From Pseudeuparius sepicola (taxonomy: Eukaryota > Arthropoda > Insecta > Coleoptera > Anthribidae): 64,000 bases of DNA. Below the pieces are notes generated by a model. The model saw only the letters and a list, made by a program, of their open reading frames with translations. It was not told the DNA's origin and did not search any database. Each line of letters begins with the position of its first letter. The first letter of the stretch is position 1. The DNA lies in assembly GCA_963920635.1 (NCBI GenBank), contig OY987303.1, forward strand, positions 51,521,223 through 51,585,222, in the 5' to 3' direction. Of the stretch, positions 1 to 11,267 are shown one piece after another. The position numbers and the translations under genes were made by a program.

Positions 1-291
1 CGGAGAAAGAATCTAATAAGGGAAATATTCCGCGGCGGGATGAACTTTCCTTGCGGCTGTATTTTCAAAGTTTCAAGAAGAAAGTATACAGAGCGGTTCA
101 CTTTCAAGGTCCAAACTGTAACAGGTGATAGATCTTCGGAAAATAAACGCGCTTTCCGTATCTTTTTAAGGCCTTTTAAAAAAATTGCACTGTGTTAAAC
201 TTTTAAAAAGTATGAAATTAGTAGGTCAATTTATTGTTTTTAGAATAATATTGATTGTTTTATGTTTATTGATTTTTTTGTATTAATTCAG
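1..291. repeat. repeat fragment at window edge
   Basis: GGTGATAGATCTTCGGAAAATAAACGCG resembles GGCGATAGATCTTCAAAAAATAACCGCA at about 34697, so this is probably the outer part of the same long-inverted-repeat family. No gene seen. Confidence 0.45.
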
Positions 292-690
292 GGTGTTTCT
301 GAAAAATTACTAAAAAATTTGCTCATTAGGTAAGGCTCAAAGTAGAAAAAATGTGTTTTCTTGAAGTCGGCATTAAAATGTCCCAAAATCGTCATTAAAA
401 GCACAGAAATCGTACAATAATGTAACCCATTATTGTACGATTTTTTCAATAAGTAGGCCTTGGCGAGATGTAAACATCAAACGTCAGACGCCGAGAAATC
501 GCCCGTCAAAAGTGACCAAATATTCAAAACCCGGCCGATAAAGGCTCATTTAACTTTTCGTACACATTGCGAAATTGTTTCCTATAGAAGCGCAATCCTT
601 CAGTATACATATTTTAGTGAATTTGAAAATCAATAGATTTGTTGTGTAGGCTGCACAAGAAGCAGCAGTTTGGTTCTTCTGTCAGAAGGT

Positions 691-777
691 GCCGTACATC
701 ATTATACTTGTCCTAGGTAGAGCGATCGGTAAGGTCAAGCAATGCCGCGCGTAGTCGGTTCGTCGACGGGTGATCCC
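691..777 (+). repeat. 5S rRNA-like segment, unit 1
   Basis: From GCCGTACATC to GGGTGATCCC the stretch resembles eukaryotic 5S rRNA, most clearly AAGCAACG (box A region), GCGTAGTC (intermediate element) and GACGGGTGATCC (box C region). A T-run of nine follows about 30 bp later, as for a Pol III terminator. It is too diverged to be a functional 5S gene; this copy has AATGCC for AACGCC. Confidence 0.7.
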
Positions 778-836
778 TTATTATTATTTTCTTGCCTAAT
801 AAAACTTTTTTTTTCCGATTTCAAGAAAAATATAAT

Positions 837-956
837 ATGTACCTCGGCACTGAAGTTCTTTTTATGACTCATGTGGTTTATTTGCCTCGGCCAGAGGCCT
901 CAGCAACTAAACTCCACATGAGTCATAAAAAGTTGAACTTCAGTGCCTTGGTACAT
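837..956. repeat. 120-bp palindrome of the 609-bp unit (type copy)
   Basis: Two arms of about 40 bp pair: TATGTACCTCGGCACTGAAG with its near complement ending CTTCAGTGCC, and ATGACTCATGTGG with CCACATGAGTCAT. The loop holds a second small palindrome (CTCGGCCAGAGGCCT). It repeats at +609, +1218 and +1827, and alone near 45381 and 57806. Confidence 0.88.
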
Positions 957-1299
957 AAATAACTATTTCTTGAAATCGGCATTAAAATGTCCCAAAATCG
1001 TCATTAAAAGCACAGAAATCGTACAATAATGTAGCCCATTATTGTACGATTTTTTCAATAAGTAGGCCTTGGCGAGATGTAAACATCAAACGTCAAACGC
1101 GGAGAAATCGCCCGTCAAAAGTGACCAAATATTCAAAACCCGGCCGATAAAGGCTCATTTAACTTTTCGTACACATTGCGAAATTGTTTCCTATAGAAGC
1201 GCAATCCTTCAGTATACATATTTTAGTGAATTTGAAAATCAATAGATTTGTTGTGTAGGCTGCACAAGAAGCAGCAGTTTGGTTTTTCTGTCAGAAGGT

Positions 1300-1386
1300 G
1301 CCGTACATCATTATACTTGTCCTAGGTAGAGCGATCGGTAAGGTCAAGCAACGCCGCGCGTAGTCGGTTCGTCGACGGGTGATCCC
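1300..1386 (+). repeat. 5S rRNA-like segment, unit 2
   Basis: Same 5S-like stretch one period later, with AAGCAACG, GCGTAGTC and GGGTGATCC all present, followed by a T-run. Confidence 0.7.
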
Positions 1387-1908
1387 TTATTATTATTTTC
1401 TTGCCTAATAAAACTTTTTTTTTCCGATTTCAAGAAAAATATAATATGTACCTCGGCACTGAAGTTCTTTTTATGACTCATGTGGTTTATTTGCCTCGGC
1501 CAGAGGCCTCAGCAACTAAACTCCACATGAGTCATAAAAAGTTGAACTTCAGTGCCTTGGTACATAAATAACTATTTCTTGAAATCGGCATTAAAATGTC
1601 CCAAAATCGTCATTAAAAGCACAGAAATCGTACAATAATGTAGCCCATTATTGTACGATTTTTTCAATAAGTAGGCCTTGGCGAGATGTAAACATCAAAC
1701 GTCAGACGCGGAGAAATCGCCCGTCAAAAGTGACCAAATATTCAAAACCCGGCCGATAAAGGCTCATTTAACTTTTCGTACACATTGCGAAATTGTTTCC
1801 TATAGAAGCGCAATCCTTCAGTATACATATTTTAGTGAATTTGAAAATCAATAGATTTGTTGTGTAGGCTGCACAAGAAGCAGCAGTTTGGTTTTTCTGT
1901 CAGAAGGT

Positions 1909-1995
1909 GCCGTACATCATTATACTTGTCCTAGGTAGAGCGATCGGTAAGGTCAAGCAACGCCGCGCGTAGTCGGTTCGTCGACGGGTGATCCC
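1909..1995 (+). repeat. 5S rRNA-like segment, unit 3
   Basis: Same as unit 2 by reading, in the same position within the 609-bp period. Confidence 0.7.
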
Positions 1996-2517
1996 TTATT
2001 ATTATTTTCTTGCCTAATAAAACTTTTTTTTTCCGATTTCAAGAAAAATATAATATGTACCTCGGCACTGAAGTTCTTTTTATGACTCATGTGGTTTATT
2101 TGCCTCGGCCAGAGGCCTCAGCAACTAAACTCCACATGAGTCATAAAAAGTTGAACTTCAGTGCCTTGGTACATAAATAACTATTTCTTGAAATCGGCAT
2201 TAAAATGTCCCAAAATCGTCATTAAAAGCACAGAAATCGTACAATAATGTAGCCCATTATTGTACGATTTTTTCAATAAGTAGGCCTTGGCGAGATGTAA
2301 ACATCAAACGTCAGACGCGGAGAAATCGCCCGTCAAAAGTGACCAAATATTCAAAACCCGGCCGATAAAGGCTCATTTAACTTTTCGTACACATTGCGAA
2401 ATTGTTTCCTATAGAAGCGCAATCCTTCAGTATACATATTTTAGTAAATTTGAAAATCAATAGATTTGTTGTGTAGGCTGCACAAGAAGCAGCAGTTTGG
2501 TTTTTCTGTCAGAAGGT

Positions 2518-2605
2518 GCCGTACATCATTACCGTACATCCTTGGTAGAGCGATCGGTAAAGTCAAGCAACGCCGCGCGTAGTCGTTTCGTGGACGGGTG
2601 ATCCC
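2518..2605 (+). repeat. 5S rRNA-like segment, unit 4 (variant)
   Basis: The most diverged copy: GTACATC is repeated near 2521-2540, GTCGTTTCGTGGACGG replaces GTCGGTTCGTCGACGG, and the T-run is shorter. Box A-like and box C-like motifs are kept. Confidence 0.65.
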
Positions 2606-3035
2606 TTATTATTATTTTCTTGCCTAATAAAACATTTTTTTTCCGATTTCAAGAAAAATATAATATGTACCTCGGCACTGAAGTTCTTTTTATGACTCAT
2701 GTGGTTTATTTGCCTCGGCCAGAGGCCTCAGCAACTAAACTCCACATGAGTCATAAAAAGTTGTACTTCAGTGCCTTGGTACATAAATAACTATTATTGC
2801 TTTAAATAAAGTAGCTTTTAGCCAATAAATTCAAGGTTTTACTTTTCGAGGTACAGAGCGTAACATTAATTTTATCTTCCCCAAATATTGTAGGCCCTGA
2901 ATCCTCAAAAGCATAGCCTTAAATAGGTGGTTTATTGGAAAAAGTTACTTTATTTAAAGTAAGAAACACATTTTTTCTACTATGAGTCTTACCTGCAAAT
3001 TGTTTAGTTACTTTTCAGAAATACTCTGAAAAATC

Positions 3036-4604
3036 AAATCAAATATATAGGTACAGTTCTGAAAGACTTGTGGGCTTCAAGCTTCAAGCCCGGCTTAATT
3101 TTTGAGAATCTTGACGGATAGTTTTTATACACTTATTTATAGGATCAACATTTTTTTGTGATTAAATGTGAAAATACTAAAACGCACTAGTTATCACTGT
3201 TTAGAGTAACTGTTCGAAAATTTAAATTCAAGTTCATGGTCTCCCATTGTAAATAATCGCGACCATAATTATTGTCGATTTACGATGTGGTAGTATTATC
3301 ATTTTAATTTAAAAATTACGAAAACTGTGTGTGCGGAAATTGGCGAAAAGTAAATCAAGTAAATGCAGGTGCTTGTGATATGAACACAAAGTGACACAAG
3401 ATAATGCTGATGAAATATACCTACCTAAGTATTTGTTATTTCTTTATAGCCTTCAACAATAAGGTTGAACAATGAAATGCGGCAACAACACTCACCCTGA
3501 TTTGATTTCAATCAGGGCGTCATGGTACGCCGGTGCTCAGTTTTGTTTGTTACACGGACATTTTTTAGCACTTTCCTATTTAGTGGACCTTTTTATACAT
3601 AATTACTGAATCCCTCTGTATATTTAAGTTTGTTACATTTTTAAATTTCTACGTTTTTCTAGCTTTCTTGATGGCACTTCCATAATATTTATACCTCCTC
3701 CATTGATTTTGTGGTATTACCAAATTTTATTATAGCACTATCGGGGGTATGTACAGGGTGTCTACTTTAAGTGTATACAAATCGATAAAAAATGTATTTT
3801 GTGAGATATTTTCAAAAACCTTTTTTGTTCGAAAGGTCTTTAAAAAACGCTTCTTTTGACGTTTTTACTTTTGTCAAAATGCAAATCCAGGGACGCAGGG
3901 TGTCAAAGTTGAGCAAAATAGGAATTTTAAAGGCACCTGCAAAGTCTAGTGTGCCATGGAATCCCCTCAAAACAGTTAAATGGTTAATAGGACGACTCAA
4001 GGTGTTGGTGTGCAAAGGTCCAATTCAAAATATACAGAATGTTCTGTACAATTAACACTTGACAAGCGGTCAACTTGTACTCATTTTGGGCTTTCCAAAG
4101 AACGAAAATTAAAGAATAAAAAGATTAAAGGCCAATTGCATAAGCAAACTAAAGTACCTACCCTTTAAAATTAAAGGAGCTTTTTAACAATCCAACCTTT
4201 GTTTGGTTGCAAAAGTTTCTTTACCTAATGTTAAAGTCAAAAGATAATTTAGTTGAATTTATTATAAAATTGACCCTAACTGCCATTTCAATCAGAAGAG
4301 ATTACTCTCCTTCACAACATGCTGTTCTCTGTTTTCTGTTCGCTTGTTTGTATTTTTATGAAAATTATTTAACCATAAGGGAAGATAGATCATTTGTCTG
4401 ATCGCACATTTTGCGAAAAATTATCACAAAAATTCGACTTACAACAAAATTTTAGTCCCCTCTATTTGCCCAAATTTACCATATTATTTGACGAAAATGA
4501 ACTTATCCACACCAGGAACCGTACTTACCTATTATAAATAGGTACTTATACTTCTGTGTATATTTTGTCACTTGTTACTGCTTTTATTGTCTGTTAAACA
4601 AATG
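3036..4604. other. no gene; a repeat terminus at 3757-4055
   Basis: AT-rich sequence without a convincing gene. TACAGGGTGTCTACTTTAAG (3757) and GTGTGCAAAGGTCCAATTC (about 4010) resemble 49566-49800, so part is a dispersed transposon fragment. Short ORFs of 60-90 codons here have no recognisable features. Confidence 0.4.
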
Positions 4605-5623
4605 TACAGCGTGTCCCAAATAGTTTGTCCTACCCCCTGGATCTCAGGAACCGTAAGAGATACGAAAAAAACTTGAATACAAAAGGTTGGCAGTCGACGT
4701 AACCTCTCTTTTATTTTCTCATATAGAGGGCGATTCGTATTTACAGGACAAAAATAAAATATTTAGATTTTGACAATTGCATTAATCCTTTGGAATATTT
4801 GCATTCTCCATGAAATTTGCTACAGAACCGTTTTTTTGTTTTGTATTTTGGATGCAGCGTTGCCAAGATATCGAATTTTTCTTGGAATTTAGGGACTTTG
4901 TGGAGGTTATGGAATCTGAATGCTGTATCTTTATTTTAATAGATATCAAAGATATATTTTAGCCGAAGTATGACAGCACAACCGTGTGTGGTGGTGGTAT
5001 GTCGAAATTGGTTTTTGCATATACAGTGTGTTTTTTTTACAATACAATACAATGGAATGACCCATATTTCTATAGTTTGTTGGATGCCGGCGTCCAAGCC
5101 CCATATTTTATGTAAATAACATTCTATACCAAAAACTACCCGTTTTCGAGATATTTAGTATTTAAGAAAATTTCTTTGTATTTTTCATTCAGGTGAGAAG
5201 GTTTTATCAAGCAAGCCATCACTATTTTTCCAGACAGTGGCAGAAATAATTGACATTTTAGATAATACGGGAAATAAAATTCCTATACCCGTATACAGTA
5301 TGTCCACGGATAACCTCCACGAAGTCCCTAAATTCCAAGAATATCGATATCTTGGCAACGCTGCATCCAAAATACAAAACAAAAAAAAAACAGTTTTGTA
5401 GAAAATTTCATGGAGAATGCAAATATTCCAAAGGATTAATGCACTTGTCAAAATCTAAATATTATATTTTTGTCCTGCAAATACGAATCGCCCTGTATAT
5501 GTGAGGATAAAAGAGAGATTACGTCGACTGCCAACCTTACAACTTTTGTATTCAAGTTTTTTTCGTATCTCTTACGGTTTCTGAGATCCAGGGGGTAGGA
5601 AAAACTATTTGGGGCACGCTGTA
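4605..5623. mobile_element. foldback element with ~310-bp inverted arms
   Basis: The left arm (TACAGCGTGTCCCAAATAG..., 4605-4915) reappears as its reverse complement at 5307-5623, ending ATTTGGGGCACGCTGTA. The arms match closely over GGTTGGCAGTCGACGTAA, GGCGATTCGTATTTACAGG and GCATTCTCCATGAAATTT. About 390 bp of non-coding sequence lies between. No transposase remains. Confidence 0.85.
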
Positions 5624-6849
5624 GATACCTACTTTTACTTAGGTACCCAATTATTGAAACAAAGTTCACAAATGTATCTAATTATAATTGAAAAGAGGGT
5701 TGAACATCGATTAGAAAAGATAAACTAAGCCAAAGTGCAGACTGCTCTATACGGCATAGACCAGTTGAACCGTCCGCTGCGTCGTTGCCACATGTTACGA
5801 ATTTTATCGCCCATTAAATATTTCCGATTAAAATGTAAGGCAGTATTTTCTTTGGTTAGCGGTTTTAAAGAAAAAGTCCCCAAATATGTCCAGTTTGAAC
5901 CACAGGATTTTTTATTTAAATCCGCCACAGCAAGAATATATCTTTTAAAACCAATTAATTATATAGGTGAAAAAAAGTTATTTGACCGAAATCGAAAATA
6001 TTCACAAACGAAAAACACCCTGTATCTTCCAAACTAATCGAGATGTCGTCCAACTTTTCTCGAAAATCGGGCATTGACACATTAGTTGTTGAAAAACTTG
6101 TGATCGTAAACAAGTTTTCCTTTTGACCTTTTAGACAACACCCGTACTGGAAACCATGCAAAACAGATCTCCCTGTCGCAAATACATATTTATCGACTTA
6201 GGACCGTAGCGTAGCCCGGCACAATAGCAGCTGATTTGAATAAGGAGATTTGAAGGGTAGCAATTTCGAGGAGACAAAAAAATCGGCTTATGATAATCGT
6301 TGCAGTGCGACAGACACGCGAAATCCTTAAAGGAGCGCCACAAAAACGCGTGGATGTAAATGAGGCGGAAAGGCGACGAGGGGTGCGCTAACGTTACCCC
6401 GGTCGATTCTTCTGGTTCGTTTTGATCTGAAATCTAGCGCAGATTTTTGAAATATTACAGTCATAGACCATTCATGATAAAAAGAAACTCTCGTTAGGCA
6501 TTAGGCATTAGGCATTTTCGATATATTTGTACCGTGTATTCAATAAAAACATCAGTTTGAGTGCGAGCTGGTGGTTTTGTCTGCTGGCAGTAATTGGACG
6601 GCATTTTTTCAAAAAAATACTTTTGCTTAAAATTAAAAAATATTTGGGATTTGGGATTTGTTTAACTTTACAGAAATGTGTTTATAGTAAGGTATACAAA
6701 AAATGTGCGTGAAAATTTACATGAAAGTTATTTATTTTCATACATAAATCCTCTTTGTGTGAGTGGTGAAAGAAATTTGATGAAAATATGACACGAAAAT
6801 TGGTGGATTCCAAATATCTTAACCAAACCTCATTTGGTAAAATTCACAT
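5624..6849. other. unassigned intergenic sequence
   Basis: No recognisable gene or repeat boundary. An open frame of 100 codons at 5735-6037 shows no motif, signal peptide or known family likeness. 6150-6420 is somewhat richer in GC. Confidence 0.4.
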
Positions 6850-8236
6850 TACAACAAATTCATTAATTTTAACACTTAGGGGTGTAATTTTTTTATATTT
6901 CTAACACGGCTTCGTGTTTGTTCACACCACGCGGTGTTCCTTAACACCATTCGGGGTCCCTTAGCACTAAGCTGTGTCAAATTGAACGTATTAACACAAG
7001 TTCGTGTTAGGTAGATGAGAGGGGGAAGGTATTTCACTAGTTATGGGTGTAAAATCTTAGGCAATCGGAGCCATGGCATCAGTTGTTTGTCGAACGTGTT
7101 GCGCGACGGAGCTTATCAGTTCCTAACACAAAGCATTTCGTGTGTTTGTGGTTAGGTACACTTTTCTTACGAATTCGTACGATATTATATATACAAGGTG
7201 AGTCTAAAATAACTGGTATCCTTTTTTTGGTAAGAGAGATGGTCATTCTGAACAACTTTTCTTAATAATTTCTTTTCCTATCGCCGAAATTTTTGTCTAA
7301 TTTCTTTTAAAATTTACCAACATTTATTTCATACACAGCGGATAGAATAGCGTAAACTCGGTCTCAAAATACTATACTAGCTGATGATTTACCATTTTCT
7401 ACCCGGTTGTTGGCAGGGTGCCAGTGCCGTGTTTTCATAGAGGGGGGATTTTGAGGGTATGAATTATAGAAAAATCTCGGCGCTAGGAAAAAAAAATTAT
7501 TAAGAAAAGTGATTCAGAATAACCATCTCTATTACCCGAAAAAAGGATGCCAGTTATTTCAGACTCACCCTGTATAACATTTTATAACCAAATATTTTTG
7601 GCTGTGAGAATAAATATTTATTTATAGCTTTATGAAAGAAAATGTTGATATTTTTATACCTATTTGTAAGGAATCGTTCATATATTTTAGAACTGAAATA
7701 AAGTATTTTCTTTACTTATTACCGTTTATTATTTCTTACAAATAATTTAAATTGAAGACCATGCACATATTATGCCTGGTTCATACAACTTCTTTATCTT
7801 TTAGTTTTATTTTATTTTATTTTTACAAGTAACACATTTCCATTTCCTTAATTCAAACTTATCAATGACATTTGAAATTTCTTTAAAATAAAGTACATGT
7901 AAAACTATAAGAGAGAAAGAATAAGAAAAGGGGGATACCAAATAAATTAAATTACACCATTTTGACCAAATTGCGTGTAAAAATTACACAACACGGTGTT
8001 AATCTTAAATACCAAATAAATTAAATTACAGCATTTTGACCACATTGCGTGTAAAAGTTACACAACACGGTGTTAATTTTACACAACGCCGTGTTAAATA
8101 TTCACACCAGCATAGTTCTTATTGACACCAGAACATTTTAGTGAAATTGACCAAAAAGAAGGTGTAAAATTTACCAGATATGGTGTGGACTTACATAGAC
8201 CACTTTTCGTGTCAAACACTGGATTTTTTACTGTGT
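6850..8236. repeat. element(s) built of ACACGGTGTT-type short palindromes
   Basis: Clusters of AACACGG/CCGTGTT and ACACCR/YGGTGT motifs occur at 6870-7010 and 7945-8236. A duplicated 60-70-bp block (AAATTACA..CATTTTGACCA..TTGCGTGTAAAA) sits in the right cluster. The right edge ends CACTGGATTTTTTACTGTGTA, a transposon-like terminus. Another foldback (7191-7575) sits between the clusters. Confidence 0.5.
7191..7575. mobile_element. short foldback element with ~80-bp inverted arms
   Basis: ATACAAGGTGAGTCTAAAATAACTGG at the left pairs with the reverse complement CCAGTTATTTCAGACTCACCCTGTAT at the right. The arms extend through AGAGATGGTCATTCTGAA and AATAATT. The interior of about 220 bp is non-coding. 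Confidence 0.8.
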
Positions 8237-8639
8237 ATACCTTGAAAGGGCACGATTAATAAAATGAGGGAATTAATTTTAATTAACCAATCAATAAATA
8301 GCAAATTCTTGGGGATATATTATTTGTTGGCAAACTTTAATTTAATAATTACACTTTTTACCATTATTTTTAGGTTTCATGCAGACCCAAACTTAAGGAA
8401 AAAATGGATCGGCATTTTGGGAAAGAAAAAAGAATATAGTTAAGATCATCTCCCAGTAAACGATGTGTTAGGTATAAAACCAAGTGGCGTTATTTATGTG
8501 AAGGAACAAGCGGTGCCGATGATTTTCTCAACGTATTTGTAAATACCAATGAATAAAAAACCCCATGAGTTGTTTCAACAAACTAATCGAGGCAGAAATC
8601 GTAATTTTTCATAAAATCAGTACCTACAATACAGGCCAA

Positions 8640-9060
8640 AAATTATTATAAGGCACGTTTATATCTTGAAGTTTAGGAATCCTTGATGATACATACCTAT
8701 ACCCAGCAATTCTAATTACAAATTTCCAATTATGAAGAAGTAGGTACCTACACAAACGCCTATGCCACTTTGGCCCATGGCCTCGAATGTTAATTTAAAT
8801 TACAAAATTACTTACCGATGGATTATTATCCCCAAACATATAATCTTGCAAGCCAGGAAAGAGTCACGAGCCGCACAGATAAGCAAAAAAAATATCGAAA
8901 TTCCACATACTGGCACCTCTATCACCGTGTCAGATATCAAAATATTGTGTCAATACTTGGTTCCTACACAGGCCGATTCCCGTCTCACGTATTTTATAAT
9001 AACCGTAGAGCGTTGACTTCTTCTTGGGGTTCTTTATTCATTGGTTGATTCCTTCTAGCA
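8640..9060 (-). repeat. diverged copy of the repeat duplicated at 39784-41367
   Basis: TAGGAATCCTTGATGATAC..., CAATTATGAAGAAGTAGG and ACAAACGCCTATGCCACTTTGG are the reverse complement of sequence in the 792-bp units near 40000-40260 and 40790-41060. Small ORFs in all three copies (MPLW.MAS.VNL.YKITYRW) come from the shared repeat and are not genes. Confidence 0.75.
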
Positions 9061-9589
9061 TAGACTAACGAGTAATACAGACAACTTTTTTGCGACATAT
9101 CTCAAAAGGAGACTCGCTTTTTGGCAAAATGCCTTCCAGAGAGATAAATATTGTGCATTTTATTTGATCTTACGTTAATCTAAATAGCAAATATATTGTA
9201 TTAGAATCAAAGTTATGTTTAAAATACTGGCTATTTTGCTGCAAATTGAAATAGAGTCTAGCTTCATTTTGACACATGTCTTGTCCTCAAGAAGGCTTCT
9301 GTGAAGCTCTACATTCTGCGTGCTTCTAGTTACGTTAGTATAGAATCCGTTAATGTAAAATAAAGTTCAGATATTACTTCATAGAGACATTGCAGAGGTG
9401 CTAAAAGTTAGCATATTACGTGGTTTCAATAATTAATAGGCGTTTTTCATAGCAATATTTTGAGGTCTTTCCGTTTTTATAGGCTTCAAAAAAAAACATA
9501 TATTCACTCTTCAGTCAACGATGTAAGGCTAGAAGTAGCAACCATACTCCACCAAAATAAAACATCTTGTGGATACGGAACCTAGAAAC

Positions 9590-10310
9590 TTGAAAAAAAA
9601 ACGTTAGGTAATTATCGTATGTAAATCACAAGTGCCGGAAATTATATCGATAATTTTTTTTTGCCTAGAAAGATCACGAGTTTTTTCTCTCTGAAAATAA
9701 AAGCCCAATTTGTACGAGTGGTTTTGTTAATGGGCAAAATAGGGCTTGAGAATAAAATTATCTAGAAAAATTTCCGGCACGAGTGGTATTTGTCGAGATT
9801 ATTTCTCGAATACGATTTAATAATTTCTGTATTAATTTTCTCTATGTTTACATTTCCAAAACGATTCATTTTGAACGAGTTTATTGACAGCTTCGACTGT
9901 AGCGTTCGAGTAAACAAACATGTCGCTTGGATATCCAAGGCAAATGCGATTATATACCTACACCCGGTCAGCGTTGGTTTATTTCCTGATTGTGTCATAA
10001 ATTTAAACGGAGACGGAGGTCTAATAACAAAAATTTAGTAATGTAAAAGTTATATAAATTCATTGATACAATGGTTAGTAGTACCGCAACATAAGCTGCA
10101 TAATTTAGAACAGTGTGAAAAACACAAACTTTAAGAAGTACGTGTTTGTATCCAACAGATTTGCGGTTGCTAAGCAACGAAGTGATAATTGCAGAAGTGG
10201 TATTACCGCGATAATTTGCACAAGTGCAATAATCGCTAGCCGAGGCATATGATTGGTTGGATTTTTATGGGAGGAGCTACCTTATTGGATGCAAGCACTA
10301 TGAGGGAAAT
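9590..10310 (+). repeat. dispersed ~700-bp non-coding repeat, copy 1
   Basis: Matches the reverse complement of two blocks at 48370-48955 and 47165-47345. Shared stretches include GATTATTTCTCGAATACGATT, CATTTCCAAAACGATTCATTTT, TGTAGCGTTCGAGTAAACAAAC and GCGGTTGCTAAGCAACGAAG. The ends carry ATCGCGGAAAT / ATTTCAGCGAT-like motifs. Non-coding. Confidence 0.8.
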
Positions 10311-10367
10311 AATCGCGGAAATCGTCACCACATTGGTTAATATTTCACAAATCGTGTCATTTTATTA

Positions 10368-11267
10368 AGCCTGTTTTACATTACTTCATGAATTAATTCA
10401 TGAATAAGTTTATGAATAAATTCATGAATTAATTCACGACAAGTTCTATGTCATATGTTATGTCAGATTCTAGCGAATATCAACACAAGAGAATACATAA
10501 CAACATATTTTTTGTGCTGTATTTCCTCTATCATAGAATAACATATTTTAAAACCATATCCATTTCGAAATATTACCGAGAAACAAAAGCACCTTCAACT
10601 ACAGATTAAGTCGGGCTAGAAGAGTAGTTGAAAATGCATTTGGCATTTTAGCCAATCGATTTCGATTTTTTTACTAAAATTCATTTTGAATGTAGAAAAA
10701 GTGCAAACCATAAGATTGGAACCTTACATATTGTAATATAATAATAATTTGTTGAGACCCGAATGTCCTAGTTCTATCCTAGAAGAATTTGATCAAGACT
10801 ATATTATTTAAATTTGGACTTACTCACCAGCGTTACTATGTCCGAGAGGAGTTTTGTGATTGTTTCGTGAATAAGGGAGCTGTGCCTTGGCAGCGGAATA
10901 CATAAATAAAACATATATATCTATATTGTAAGATAAATGGTATAATATATACCTAAAAATTTTGAACTTTACACACACTTTTTATGTAAGAATATTATTT
11001 TTAAAATTATGTATTCTCACCCTTCTCATCTAATGCCTCAAACAAAAACCAGTATCAAAATATAACCAAATTTTCAATGTTAGTACTCCTGAAGTTCACG
11101 CAAAACTAGACGGAAAATTGGAAAATAGAACATGCTCTAATTCGTGAACTAACTTCATGAAGAAATTTATGAATTAATTCATAAAGAAATTGTTAGTGTA
11201 ATACACGATTTTTTCATTAATTTGTCCTTGAAGTGACTTCATGAATTAATTCATGAAGAAATTGTCT
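10368..11267. mobile_element. PIF/Harbinger deletion relic with TTA target duplication
   Basis: TTA flanks both sides (10365-10367, 11268-11270). Both ends carry CTTCATGAATTAATTCATGAA palindromes. The unoccupied site is seen in the paralogous repeat near 49000 (CATTTTATTGGTTCATATTGG), which defines the ends. About 900 bp, with a transposase fragment near 10597-10675. Confidence 0.8.
10597..10675 (+). pseudogene. Harbinger transposase fragment
   Basis: Translation gives [20 protein letters not shown] followed by NRFR, the conserved segment just before the final catalytic residue region of PIF/Harbinger (DDE_4) transposases as I know the family. After it the frame breaks, with scattered further similarity (LHNLLRPECP-like) near 10740. 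The catalytic N-terminal half is missing. Confidence 0.75.

Larger units (their letters stand above)
361..2797 (+). repeat. tandem array, four copies of a 609-bp unit with 5S-like segment
   Basis: Equivalent points recur at 361, 970, 1579 and 2188, an exact 609-bp period, and the array ends near 2797. Copies differ at only a few bases by reading; copy 4 is slightly rearranged near 2530. Each unit has, in order: TTGAAATCGG; a short hairpin (CGTACAATAATG, then CATTATTGTACG); about 250 bp of unassigned sequence; a 5S-rRNA-like stretch; a T-run; CCGATTTCAAG (inverted relative to the unit start); and a 120-bp palindrome. Array and flanks show no coding sequence. Confidence 0.93.
292..3035. mobile_element. 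long-inverted-repeat element interrupted by the 609-bp array
   Basis: TTTCTGAAAAATTACTAAAA...AGTAGAAAAAATGTGTTT (298-360) recurs inverted at about 2961-3030. The sequence right of the array (TGCTTTAAATAAAGTAG...) continues the left arm as it appears uninterrupted at 35105-35270. The array therefore sits inside one arm. Related copies lie at about 34667-35290 and, inverted, 50165-50520. No transposase is seen. Confidence 0.65.

Noticed and set aside
361..2797. CRISPR array or functional 5S rRNA gene cluster
   Set aside because: Repeats are 609 bp and eukaryotic in character, not CRISPR. The 5S-like part is too diverged and its first half barely matches, so it cannot be a working 5S gene.
361..2797. 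Hammerhead ribozyme in the tandem unit
   Set aside because: Some insect satellites carry one, but I found no CTGATGA plus GAAA core in the unit.
361..2797. Helitron ends for the 609-bp unit
   Set aside because: A hairpin lies near the 3' end, but no convincing CTRR terminus or TC start between A and T was found.
5735..6037. 100-codon ORF
   Set aside because: No known motif, signal peptide, promoter or codon bias; expected by chance in AT-rich DNA.
8762..9048. ORFs conserved between 8762 and 39959-40987
   Set aside because: The similarity comes from a shared non-coding repeat; frames are not preserved across their length.
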